Shown here: positions 1-7,783 of the stretch, piece after piece
Layout of the letters: each line of letters begins with the position of its first letter
How positions within the stretch are numbered: position 1 is the first letter of the stretch
Source: Lacinutrix sp. Bg11-31
Lineage (GTDB): Bacteria; Bacteroidota; Bacteroidia; Flavobacteriales; Flavobacteriaceae
Length of the DNA stretch: 64,000 bases
Assembly: GCF_002831665.1 (NCBI RefSeq)
Contig: NZ_CP025118.1
Location: forward strand, 3,348,001-3,412,000
Direction: 5' to 3'
Translations under genes and position numbers: made by a program
Notes under the pieces: model-generated
Database searches by the model: none
The model's input: the letters and a program-made list of their open reading frames with translations, nothing else
What the model was told of the DNA's origin: nothing

Positions 1-292
1 TAGCAGCATCTTTAGCTCCATCTTTTACAGCGTTAGCTCCATCTTTAATAGCTTCTCCAGTTGCATCAACTGCGTTTCCAGCAGCATCAACAGCATCACT
101 TGCAGCATCTCCAACAGCTTCTCCAGCGTTTTCAATTGCATCACCTGTAGCATCTACAGCATCTCCAGTAGCATCTGCAGCATTTTCTACAGCGTCTCCT
201 ACAGAATCAGCTCCTTCTTTAACTTCTCTACAAGAAGTAAACGTTACGCTTAATGCTAATAATAAAGCAGCGCTTAGTAATAATTTTTTCAT
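1..292 (-). CDS. Partial Ala/Asp-rich repeat lipoprotein
   Basis: Starts at ATG 292-290 and runs off the left edge of the window after 97 codons with no stop. The N-terminus (MKKLLLSAALLLALSVTFTSC) is a lipoprotein signal whose lipobox ends in Cys21. The mature part is almost only Gly, Asp, Ala, Val, Asn, Thr and Glu, built from units beginning GDA/GNA/GEA (GDAVENAADAT, GDAVDAT, GDAIENAGEAV). Units are 11 or 7 residues long, as expected of a long amphipathic helix like those in LEA-type proteins. It probably sits on a membrane as a lipid-anchored, mostly helical protein. Its function is unknown. It lies downstream of waaA on the same strand with its own 113-base gap. Confidence 0.8.
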   Translation of the reverse strand, partial: MKKLLLSAALLLALSVTFTSCREVKEGADSVGDAVENAADATGDAVDATGDAIENAGEAVGDAASDAVDAAGNAVDATGEAIKDGANAVKDGAKDAA

Positions 293-358
293 TTGTTTTA
301 GTGTTTAAATTAAATTAGGTTGTGAAATTACTATTTTGAAAATTAATTTTAACATTTT

Positions 359-389
359 CAAATCATATTTTTAACATTTTTTTGACAAA
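359..389 (-). promoter_or_regulatory. Putative promoter of the repeat lipoprotein
   Basis: On the minus strand TTTG (389-386) is followed after 18 bases by TATGATTTG (367-359), close to the Bacteroidota TTTG / TAnnTTTG pattern but with one extra base inside the -7 element. It lies about 70 bases before the lipoprotein start. Confidence 0.35.
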
Positions 390-405
390 ATACACGAACT
401 TCAGT

Positions 406-1641
406 TTAAATACGTAAAAAATCGAGTATTTGGACTACGGCACCTTTATTTTTATTTATATAATTAAAATTATTCTCTCCATATTTGGTTCTTTGCGCTT
501 TGTTTTCAACGAATAAATTTAGCGCAGTAGTAAGTTCTTTTTCATTAGAAATAGAAGCCATACCAACATTGTTAATCATAGTTTGAGCCTCAGGGAATTT
601 TATGTGATTTTTTCCTATTATTATTGGTACTCCAAAAACGGCTGCCTCTAGTGTGTTGTGTAAACCTGTTGTTCCCATTGCTCCACCAACATATGCGATA
701 TCAGCATAATTATAGACTTTAGTTAATAAACCAATAGTATCTAATATTAGAACTTGATAGTTATTAAGTTTTTTTCCTTCTTTCTCAGAAAATAAGACAC
801 AATCCTTAGAGATGCTCCTTTTTAAAGCCTCAATTTGTGTCGTCTTTATATTATGTGGAGCAATAATAAATTTTAGGTGTTTATTTGCTTCAGTGTTAAT
901 ATAATTCACAATTAGTTTTTCATCATCTGGCCAAGAGCTTCCTATTACTACGCATAAATGATCTCCTTTAAATTCTGAAACAAAACCTAAAGTATTGTCT
1001 TGTTTTAATTGGTTTGATACACGATCAAACCTCGTGTCACCAGAAACGGTTATATTATTGTAACCAATTTTTTCTAGTAGTTTTTTGGAAGTTTCATTTT
1101 GAGTAAAAATATGTTCAAAAGCGAATAAAGCTTCTTTGGTGTGTTTGCCATACCATTTAAAAAAGGATTGATTTTCTCTAAACACAGCCGAAATCAATAC
1201 AGCCTTTAATTGTCTTCTTTTTAATTCATTTAGTAGGTTTGGCCATATTTCGTATTTTACAAAAATGGTTAACTCAGGATTCACGATGTCTAAAAAGTGT
1301 TTAGCATTCGTTTTGCTGTCTAACGGAAGATAAACCACAACATCTGCAAAAGGAGTGTTTTTTCTTATCTCGTAACCAGAAGGCGAGAAAAAAGATAAAA
1401 CAATTTTATGCTTTGGGTAATCTTTTCGTAATTCTGTAAAAACTGGCAAGCCTTGCTCATATTCACCTAAAGATGCGCAATGAAACCATAATGTTTTATC
1501 ATCTGTAGCAATAGTTGCCTTTAATTTATTAAATGTTTGCGCGCGACCTTGTACACCAAGTTTTATTTTAGTGTTAAAATTCGCGATAATTTTTAGTAAA
1601 AAATCAGCAATTAAGATTCCAAAAGAGTACAATAAATTCAA
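406..1641 (-). CDS. waaA: 3-deoxy-D-manno-octulosonic acid transferase
   Basis: GT30-family transferase that adds KDO from CMP-KDO to lipid A precursor at the inner face of the cytoplasmic membrane. At 411 residues it has normal family length. It starts with a hydrophobic membrane-contact helix (about residues 1-21). HCASLGE at 54-60 matches the HxxSxGE block whose Glu is the catalytic base. VKYEIWPN around 128-135 matches the family's ExEIWPN block with Lys replacing the first Glu. The C-terminal half has the GT-B donor-site signature GTTGLHNTLEAA. It is transcribed away from the aminotransferase at 1774, so this is a divergent pair of envelope-sugar genes. Family assignment is firm. Whether it adds one or more KDO units cannot be read from sequence. 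Confidence 0.93.
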   Translation of the reverse strand: MNLLYSFGILIADFLLKIIANFNTKIKLGVQGRAQTFNKLKATIATDDKTLWFHCASLGEYEQGLPVFTELRKDYPKHKIVLSFFSPSGYEIRKNTPFADVVVYLPLDSKTNAKHFLDIVNPELTIFVKYEIWPNLLNELKRRQLKAVLISAVFRENQSFFKWYGKHTKEALFAFEHIFTQNETSKKLLEKIGYNNITVSGDTRFDRVSNQLKQDNTLGFVSEFKGDHLCVVIGSSWPDDEKLIVNYINTEANKHLKFIIAPHNIKTTQIEALKRSISKDCVLFSEKEGKKLNNYQVLILDTIGLLTKVYNYADIAYVGGAMGTTGLHNTLEAAVFGVPIIIGKNHIKFPEAQTMINNVGMASISNEKELTTALNLFVENKAQRTKYGENNFNYINKNKGAVVQILDFLRI

Positions 1642-1676
1642 TTTAAAAAATGCTTTGTGCTAAAATACATAATTCA

Positions 1677-1707
1677 TTGTTTAGCATTTACGAATTTTGT
1701 AATTTCG
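1677..1707 (+). promoter_or_regulatory. Putative promoter of the sugar aminotransferase gene
   Basis: TTG at 1677-1679 is followed after 20 bases by TAATTTCG at 1700-1707, which fits the Bacteroidota TTG/TAnnTTTG promoter with one change in the -7 element. It would give a leader of roughly 60 bases before ATG 1774. Confidence 0.4.
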
Positions 1708-1773
1708 TTAACTTAATCAGCAGGTGTAAACATTATTTTGAGAATGTTTATTTCAATCTTAGATACTATTCCA

Positions 1774-2931
1774 ATGAAAAAAATACAAATGGTTGACTTA
1801 AAAGGTCAATACGCCGAAATAAAAAAAGAGGTTAACGACTCTATACAAGAAGTTTTAGAAACTACAGCCTTTGTAAATGGACCTATGGTTCACGAATTTC
1901 AAAAAAACTTAGAAGAATATTTAGGTGTTAAGCATGTAATACCATGTGCAAACGGAACAGATGCATTGCAAATTGCAATGATGGGATTAGGTCTGAAACC
2001 AGGAGACGAGGTTATCACAGCCGATTTTACTTTCGCTGCAACTGTAGAGGTAATTGCACTTTTAAACTTAACACCAGTTTTAGTAGATGTAAATCCAGAC
2101 GATTTTAATATAAATATTGAAGCCGTTAAAAAAGCAATTACGCCAAAAACAAAAGCAATTGTACCAGTACATTTATTTGGACAATGCGCTAATATGGAGG
2201 CATTAATGGCTTTGGCAAAAGAGCATAATTTATACGTAATAGAAGATAACGCTCAAGGTATTGGAGCAAAATATACTAATAGTAAAGGAGAAAAAGCCAT
2301 GTCAGGAACTATTGGTCATGTCGCTTCAACCTCTTTTTTTCCATCAAAAAACTTAGGTTGTTATGGAGATGGTGGCGCAATTTTTACAAATGATGACGAT
2401 CTAGCACACGTAATTAGAGGTATTGTAAACCATGGCATGTACAAACGTTATCATCATGATGTTGTAGGCGTAAACTCTCGTTTAGACTCTATTCAAGCAG
2501 CAGTTTTAAATGCTAAATTAGCACATTTAGACACTTATAATAGTAAACGTAAAGATGCAGCTAGAGCATACAACAAAGCATTTGCAAGACATTCAAAAAT
2601 TATTACACCAAAAACGGTAAATAATTGCGATGGCATTTGCGATACGTGCGATTGCCACGTGTTCCACCAATACACACTAAAAATAATCGATGCAGACAGA
2701 GACGCATTGGCGCAACACTTAAACGACAATCAAATTCCTTGTGGTGTGTACTATCCAATACCATTACATAAGCAAAAAGCGTATGCAGATTCGAGGTATA
2801 ACGAAGCAGATTTTCCAGTAACTAACCAACTAATTAAAGAGGTTATTTCGTTGCCAATGCATACCGAATTAAATCAAGAACAAATAGATTTTATTGCAAA
2901 AACAGTAATAGATTTTATAGATAATAATTAA
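1774..2931 (+). CDS. DegT/DnrJ/EryC1/StrS family sugar aminotransferase
   Basis: PLP-dependent aminotransferase of the nucleotide-sugar type, which converts a keto-sugar nucleotide to an amino sugar for LPS, capsule or exopolysaccharide. I start it at ATG 1774 (385 residues), since family members begin with a short strand such as IQMVDLKGQY; upstream starts at TTG 1738 or ATG 1744 would add a non-conserved tail. The PLP lysine is Lys192 in SFFPSKNLGCYGDGG, and EDNAQ at 157-161 supplies the Asp that contacts the pyridine nitrogen. A Cys-rich stretch GICDTCDCHVFHQY precedes the C-terminal domain and may bind metal or be structural. The closest style is WbpE/ArnB-like enzymes, but the substrate is unknown. 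galE lies downstream. Confidence 0.85.
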   Translation: MKKIQMVDLKGQYAEIKKEVNDSIQEVLETTAFVNGPMVHEFQKNLEEYLGVKHVIPCANGTDALQIAMMGLGLKPGDEVITADFTFAATVEVIALLNLTPVLVDVNPDDFNINIEAVKKAITPKTKAIVPVHLFGQCANMEALMALAKEHNLYVIEDNAQGIGAKYTNSKGEKAMSGTIGHVASTSFFPSKNLGCYGDGGAIFTNDDDLAHVIRGIVNHGMYKRYHHDVVGVNSRLDSIQAAVLNAKLAHLDTYNSKRKDAARAYNKAFARHSKIITPKTVNNCDGICDTCDCHVFHQYTLKIIDADRDALAQHLNDNQIPCGVYYPIPLHKQKAYADSRYNEADFPVTNQLIKEVISLPMHTELNQEQIDFIAKTVIDFIDNN

Positions 2932-2945
2932 TTTATTTTGGGCAA

Positions 2946-3052
2946 GACTTTTGGTTTTTAATAACCAAAAGTCAGGCTGTCCACTATATCTTTTTTGCTG
3001 AAAAAGCAAAAAAGGATGCCGTTTCCATCCTTCTCGCGAGACTAGAAGCGGC
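2946..3052. repeat. Structured intergenic palindromic element
   Basis: Contains a perfect 11-bp stem (2946-2956 with 2963-2973, 6-nt loop), a second stem TTTTTTGCT/AGCAAAAAA (2991-2999 with 3005-3013), GGATG/CATCC (3014-3018 with 3026-3030), the palindrome CTCGCGAG at 3033-3040, and GCCG (3018-3021) able to pair with CGGC (3049-3052). It lies between two genes of the same direction and has no T-tract after the first stem, so it is not a plain terminator. From memory, very similar hairpins recur in flavobacterial intergenic regions. That is recall, not a search result. Confidence 0.6.
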
Positions 3053-3090
3053 AATAAAACTGAATGTTTAAATCTTTTAAAATTTAAAAA

Positions 3091-4104
3091 ATGGCAAAAA
3101 TACTAGTAACAGGAGGATTAGGTTATATTGGTTCGCATACAGTAGTTGCCTTGCAAGAAGCAGGTTTCAAGGTCGTAATTGTAGATAACCTATCGAACGC
3201 TTCAATTAAAGTCTTAGATGGTATTCTAGCTATAACAGGGAAATTACCGGAATTCGAGAATTTCGATTTAAGAGATAAACATAAAACACAACAATTTTTA
3301 AAAAAACACGAAGATATTTCTGGAGTGATTCATTTTGCAGCAAGCAAAGCAGTAGGAGAGAGCGTAGAAAATCCGTTATTATATTACGAGAATAATGTAA
3401 ACACTTTAATCTATTTACTTCAAGAACTAAACAAAAAGGACAATGCTAATTTTATCTTTAGTTCGTCATGTACAGTTTACGGTCAAGCAGATGTAATGCC
3501 AATTACAGAAGAAGCACCAATAAAACAAGCCGAATCCCCATACGGAAACACAAAGCAAATAGGAGAAGCTATTATTAAGGACACTTGTAAAGCGAACAAA
3601 AATGTTAACGCCATTGCTTTACGTTATTTTAATCCTATTGGAGCACATAAATCTTCTAAAATTGGAGAATTACCAATTGGAGTGCCACAAAACTTAGTAC
3701 CATATATTACGCAAACAGGAGCAGGGATACGTGAGCAATTATCTGTTTTTGGAGATGATTACCCAACAACAGATGGAACATGCGTGCGTGATTACATACA
3801 TGTAGTAGATCTAGCTAATGCACATTTAGTAGCACTACAGCGATTACTAGATAAAGAGAATCAGAATAATTTTGAGGTTTTTAATTTAGGAACAGGAACA
3901 GGTAGTTCTGTATTAGAGGTAATTAAATCTTTCGAGCGTGTTTCTAATAAAAACTTAAACTATAAAATTGTAGAACGACGAGAAGGAGATATTGTTTCTG
4001 CTTTTGCAGATACAAAGAAGGCGAACTCTGTTTTAGGTTGGAAAGCAAAATCTACTTTAGACGATGCGATGGATTCTGCATGGAAATGGCAGCAAACACT
4101 GTAA
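3091..4104 (+). CDS. galE: UDP-glucose 4-epimerase
   Basis: Extended short-chain dehydrogenase that interconverts UDP-glucose and UDP-galactose with bound NAD, in the cytoplasm. It has 337 residues, the usual length. The Rossmann signature GGLGYIGSH is at 8-16. The catalytic set is Ser126 (FSSSCTVYG), Tyr151 and Lys155 (YGNTK). The later blocks NPIGAH, TCVRDYIHVVDLA and FNLGTGTGSSV are typical of GalE. It follows the sugar aminotransferase, separated by 159 bases holding the structured element. It supplies galactose units for surface polysaccharide and LPS. Related C4-epimerases acting on GlcNAc or uronic-acid nucleotides cannot be fully excluded, but the motifs fit GalE best. Confidence 0.93.
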   Translation: MAKILVTGGLGYIGSHTVVALQEAGFKVVIVDNLSNASIKVLDGILAITGKLPEFENFDLRDKHKTQQFLKKHEDISGVIHFAASKAVGESVENPLLYYENNVNTLIYLLQELNKKDNANFIFSSSCTVYGQADVMPITEEAPIKQAESPYGNTKQIGEAIIKDTCKANKNVNAIALRYFNPIGAHKSSKIGELPIGVPQNLVPYITQTGAGIREQLSVFGDDYPTTDGTCVRDYIHVVDLANAHLVALQRLLDKENQNNFEVFNLGTGTGSSVLEVIKSFERVSNKNLNYKIVERREGDIVSAFADTKKANSVLGWKAKSTLDDAMDSAWKWQQTL

Positions 4105-4274
4105 TTTCCATTATCATATCCTAAAAATTAGTTACAACTCCTTACGAGTATAATAACGTTATGAGTGTATTTCTGTCGATGTGGTATTAATATATTGATT
4201 AACAAAGGATTAACTCGTTAAATTTGTGATTAGCCTTATATCTTAGTTTCTTTGTTGTTAATGAAATAGATATT

Positions 4275-4466
4275 ATGAAACTGATACAAGTAGAAAGAGT
4301 AACAAAACAAGAAAACAGATTCGCTCCTAAAATGGGACGATTAAACGCTAAGGTAACTTACATTAAAAAGAAGTTTCTAGGGATTTCGGTTAAGACTTTA
4401 CACAAATACAGAGAAACGTATTATGGTGAAGTTAAAGATTGCGAAGATTGCGTTTTAGCAAAATAA
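4275..4466 (+). CDS. Small basic protein of unknown function
   Basis: 63 residues, rich in Lys and Arg, with no signal peptide or membrane segment. It ends in CEDCVLAK, a CxxC pair that could bind metal or form a disulfide. The start ATG 4275 follows a 170-base gap and the gene ends just before a strong hairpin terminator shared with lspA, so it is probably a separate transcription unit. The codon use resembles its neighbours. I do not recognise a family. It could be a small nucleic-acid-binding protein, but that is only a guess from its charge. Confidence 0.6.
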   Translation: MKLIQVERVTKQENRFAPKMGRLNAKVTYIKKKFLGISVKTLHKYRETYYGEVKDCEDCVLAK

Positions 4467-4471
4467 ACTTT

Positions 4472-4519
4472 AAAGCATAAAAAAATCCCGATATAATTAT
4501 CGGGATTTTTTTATGCTTT
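4472..4519. terminator. Bidirectional terminator between the small protein gene and lspA
   Basis: Near-perfect inverted repeat with a core ATCCCGAT/ATCGGGAT and a 6-nt loop (4493-4498), flanked by A-runs on the left and T-runs on the right. It can therefore stop transcription from both sides. The lspA stop codon (4511-4513) lies inside the right arm. Confidence 0.9.
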
Positions 4520-4996
4520 TTTATTTATAAAATTTGCGAGAATAAGTAATCCCATTCCAGTCATTACAGAAACGTCTGCTAGGTTAAAAATACCAGTTCT
4601 AAAGACACCACCTAAGTCTATGTGCCAGAAATCTGTTACTTGACCGTAAAGTATGCGATCGTATAAATTAGCCATTCCTCCACCTATAATAGAACAGAAT
4701 CCTATAAGAGAAAATTTATCTAATGTTTTATCTCTAAAAATATGAAAGAGTACTAATGTTAGTACAACAATTGGTAAAACATTAAGTAATATTATTTTTA
4801 AAACAGGACTGAAATCACTTCCCAAACCTAAAAAGGCTCCTTTGTTTTCTACATTGTGTAAAGTGAAATAGTCGCCAAGAATTTCAGAATTACTTCCTGC
4901 GGCAACATTTGCTCTCACCCAGAATTTTGAAACCTGATCTAAAGTAATATTGAATATAATTATTAAAACAATAAATAACGTTCTGTTTTTTTTCAT
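4511..4996 (-). CDS. lspA: Lipoprotein signal peptidase II
   Basis: Inner-membrane aspartyl protease that cleaves prolipoprotein signals after the Cys has been lipidated. I start at ATG 4996 (161 residues). The frame stays open upstream to 5074, but that would add a charged non-family tail before the first membrane helix. Four membrane segments are visible (about 6-24, 66-88, 97-111, 143-157). The two catalytic aspartates are Asp113 in NLYDR and Asp141 in FNLAD. The conserved DQVSKFW follows the first helix. It is needed for the many lipoproteins seen here. fabD lies upstream on the same strand with about 90 bases between. Confidence 0.93.
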   Translation of the reverse strand: MKKNRTLFIVLIIIFNITLDQVSKFWVRANVAAGSNSEILGDYFTLHNVENKGAFLGLGSDFSPVLKIILLNVLPIVVLTLVLFHIFRDKTLDKFSLIGFCSIIGGGMANLYDRILYGQVTDFWHIDLGGVFRTGIFNLADVSVMTGMGLLILANFINKKA

Positions 4997-5087
4997 GTGT
5001 CTATATCTATTTTTTTCAAAGGTCACATGCTGTTCGCTATTAATCATTCTCTTGAGTGATAAAATTTTTAACATGCTCGTTTCATAA

Positions 5088-5981
5088 TTAAGAAGCGCTT
5101 TCTATTGTAGCAGAAGCTGTTTGAGCTTCTCTATTTATTTTCCTTACTAAGCCTTGTAATACTTTTCCAGGACCAACTTCTGTAAATAAAGTTGCACCAT
5201 CTGCAATCATTTGTTCTACGGTTTGTGTCCAGCGCACAGGAGCTGTTAATTGTGAAATTAAATTAGCTTTAATTTCAGCTTCATTAATAATTGCGCTAGC
5301 TGTTACGTTTTGGTAAATTGGGCAATTAGGTTTACTAAAAGTTGTGCTTTCTATTGCCGCAGCAAGTTCTTCGCGAGCAGGTTCCATCATTGGTGAGTGA
5401 AATGCGCCTCCAACTGGAAGCACTAAAGCGCGTCTTGCTCCAGCTTCTTTTAGAGCTTCACAAGCTCTATTTATTGCATCAACTTCTCCAGAAATAACTA
5501 ATTGTCCTGGACAGTTGTAATTTGCTGCAACAACAATTCCTTTAGTTTCTGCACATATTTTTTCAACTATATTATCTTCTAAACCTAAAACAGCAGCCAT
5601 TGTACTTGGTTGTATTTCGCAAGCCTTTTGCATTGCTAAAGCACGCTGCGAAACTAAACGTAAACCATCTTCAAAAGTTAAGGCTCCATTTGCAACTAAT
5701 GCAGAGAATTCTCCAAGAGAATGTCCTGCAACCATATCTGGCTTAAAGCTTTTACCTAGAGTTTTTGCTAATATTACTGAGTGTAAAAAGATAGCTGGTT
5801 GTGTAACTTTTGTTTCTTTTAAGGCTTCTGCAGTACCTTCAAACATTATATCTGTAATGTTGAAACCTAAAATGCCATTGGCATCTTCGAATAAGTGTTG
5901 AGCTTCTGGTGAGTTTTCGTATAAGTCTAAGCCCATTCCTGAGAATTGAGCACCTTGACCAGGAAATATATATGCTTTCAT
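5088..5981 (-). CDS. fabD: Malonyl CoA-acyl carrier protein transacylase
   Basis: Transfers malonyl from CoA to acyl carrier protein for fatty-acid elongation in the cytoplasm. The start ATG 5981 gives 297 residues beginning MKAYIFPGQGAQ; a longer start at 6002 adds a non-conserved heptapeptide. GQGAQ is at 8-12, the nucleophile Ser88 is in GHSLGE, and His195 is in GGAFHSPMM, completing the Ser-His dyad. Full-length and standalone, so it is the housekeeping enzyme and not a polyketide synthase domain. A possible -7 element TATTTTTG lies on the minus strand at 6007-6000. Confidence 0.95.
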   Translation of the reverse strand: MKAYIFPGQGAQFSGMGLDLYENSPEAQHLFEDANGILGFNITDIMFEGTAEALKETKVTQPAIFLHSVILAKTLGKSFKPDMVAGHSLGEFSALVANGALTFEDGLRLVSQRALAMQKACEIQPSTMAAVLGLEDNIVEKICAETKGIVVAANYNCPGQLVISGEVDAINRACEALKEAGARRALVLPVGGAFHSPMMEPAREELAAAIESTTFSKPNCPIYQNVTASAIINEAEIKANLISQLTAPVRWTQTVEQMIADGATLFTEVGPGKVLQGLVRKINREAQTASATIESAS

Positions 5982-6155
5982 TTGTTTAAATTTGAATGAC
6001 AAAAATAGGAATAAATTCTTTAAAAAGAGGATAGACTGCTTTGCTTTTAGAGCTTAGAAAATAGATGTGATTATTTCTATCGTTTAAAAATATTATTTCA
6101 TTGATGATTCTTGTCTTTATATCTTTTTTTTTAAAGCGAAGCGATTTTATTCTAT

Positions 6156-7712
6156 TTATAACCCAACAACAGCTGCCTCTGCACAACGTTCGCCATCCAT
6201 AGCAGCACTAATAATACCGCCAGCATAGCCACCACCTTCACCACAAGGGAATAAGTTAGATATTTCTGGATGTTCTAAAGTTTCATTTCTTGGTATGTTA
6301 ACAGGAGAAGAAGTTCTAGATTCTACACCTATAACATTCGCTTCTTCGGTATAATAACCATTCATTTTTCTACCAAAAGCTTCAAAACCTTTTCTTAATC
6401 TTCCACCAATTAATTTTGGTAATAGAGAGTGTAGTGGAGCACTGTTTAAACCAGGTTGGTAAGACGTATCATTTAGAGAACTTGATAAATTACCTTGAAC
6501 AAAATCTGTTAAACGTTGTGCAGGTGCAGCTTGAGTTCTTCCACCAGAAGTAAAGGCAATGCGTTCTAAGTTTTTTTGATATTCTAAACCTTTTAAAGCC
6601 CCAAATTTCTCGTACTTAGGAATGTCTTTATCCACATTAATTTCTACTACAATACCAGAATTAGCGTATTTGTTATTACGTCTAGAAGGAGACATGCCAT
6701 TAACAACCACTTCACCATTTGCAGTTGCTGCAGGCACAATAAATCCTCCTGGACACATACAAAAAGAATACACACCACGATCTTTTACTTGTTGCACTAA
6801 ACTGTAAGCTGCTGGTGGTAATAATTCGTGACGATCTCCAGAACAATGGTATTGAATAGAGTCTATAATATGTTGAGGGTGTTCTACACGAACTCCCATA
6901 GCAAAAGACTTTGCTTTTAAAGCAATTTGCTTTTTATCTAATAGATAGAAAATATCTCTAGCGGAATGTCCTGTGGCAAGAATAACACGGTCTGTAACCA
7001 TTTCTGTTCCATTTTGAAGGACTACAGATTCTATCTTACTGTTTTTAATATTAAAATCGGTAACGCGTGTTTCAAAGTGTACTTCTCCACCATAGTTAAT
7101 AATGTTCTCACGAATATTCTGAATGATTTTAGGTAATTTGTTTGTTCCAATATGTGGATGTGCATCTACTAAAATTTCGTCTGCTGCACCATGAAAAACT
7201 AAGTTTTCAAATATTTTTCTAACATCGCCACGTTTTAAACTTCTTGTGTAAAGCTTACCATCACTATAGGTTCCAGCTCCTCCTTCTCCAAAACAGTAGT
7301 TAGAATCTTCATCTACGTGATGATCTTGGTTTATTGCTTTTAAATCACGTCTGCGATCTTGCACATTTTTACCACGTTCTAAAACAATAGGTTTAAAGCC
7401 TAGTTCTATACAACGTAATGCTGCGTACATTCCAGCAGGACCAAAGCCAATAATGTGTATAGGTTTTGCTTTAGAAACATCTTTATAGTGAAACTGATAA
7501 TCTGATTTTTCTGGTAAAGCTTCCTTAATATAAACTGATAATTTATAGTTAAGTATAATCTTTGCTTTTCTAGCATCTATAGATTTACGTAATACTTTTA
7601 TTCCTGTAATATCTTCTCTACGAATACTTAAGTACTGAGCCGATTTAATTAGCAATATATCGCTACGTTCTTCGTCTTTTAAAGTTAAGCGAAGCTGAAT
7701 GTCTTTTACCAT
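6156..7712 (-). CDS. FAD-dependent dehydrogenase of the COG2509 type
   Basis: 518 residues. The N-terminal 80 or so residues form a small domain (RREDITGIKVLRKSIDARK) typical of this family. A Rossmann FAD-binding motif IIGFGPAGMYAA lies around residues 88-99, and GEGGAGTYSDGKL follows near 143-155. A C-terminal glycine-rich motif PCGEGGGYAGGI contacts FAD, as in the HI0933/GidA-like two-dinucleotide-binding fold. The substrate of this widespread family is not established. It is transcribed alone from a -7 element five bases before the start. The stop codon at 6156 is followed by 174 bases before fabD. Confidence 0.85.
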   Translation of the reverse strand: MVKDIQLRLTLKDEERSDILLIKSAQYLSIRREDITGIKVLRKSIDARKAKIILNYKLSVYIKEALPEKSDYQFHYKDVSKAKPIHIIGFGPAGMYAALRCIELGFKPIVLERGKNVQDRRRDLKAINQDHHVDEDSNYCFGEGGAGTYSDGKLYTRSLKRGDVRKIFENLVFHGAADEILVDAHPHIGTNKLPKIIQNIRENIINYGGEVHFETRVTDFNIKNSKIESVVLQNGTEMVTDRVILATGHSARDIFYLLDKKQIALKAKSFAMGVRVEHPQHIIDSIQYHCSGDRHELLPPAAYSLVQQVKDRGVYSFCMCPGGFIVPAATANGEVVVNGMSPSRRNNKYANSGIVVEINVDKDIPKYEKFGALKGLEYQKNLERIAFTSGGRTQAAPAQRLTDFVQGNLSSSLNDTSYQPGLNSAPLHSLLPKLIGGRLRKGFEAFGRKMNGYYTEEANVIGVESRTSSPVNIPRNETLEHPEISNLFPCGEGGGYAGGIISAAMDGERCAEAAVVGL

Positions 7713-7716
7713 GATG

Positions 7717-7724
7717 CAAAATTA
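7717..7724 (-). promoter_or_regulatory. -7 promoter element of the FAD dehydrogenase gene, near-leaderless
   Basis: Minus-strand TAATTTTG (7724-7717) matches TAnnTTTG exactly and ends only five bases before the ATG at 7712. That implies a transcript with almost no leader. No clear -33 TTG is visible. Confidence 0.5.
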
Positions 7725-7783
7725 GGGAAAAATGATGGTTTTTGAGAATTAGGTTCTTATTTCGTTTAATAATATATTGACTA

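Noticed and set aside
2869..3054. Leftward 61-residue frame over the gap before galE
   Set aside because: It reads through the structured repeat and the end of the aminotransferase gene, has no family features, and overlaps a real gene.
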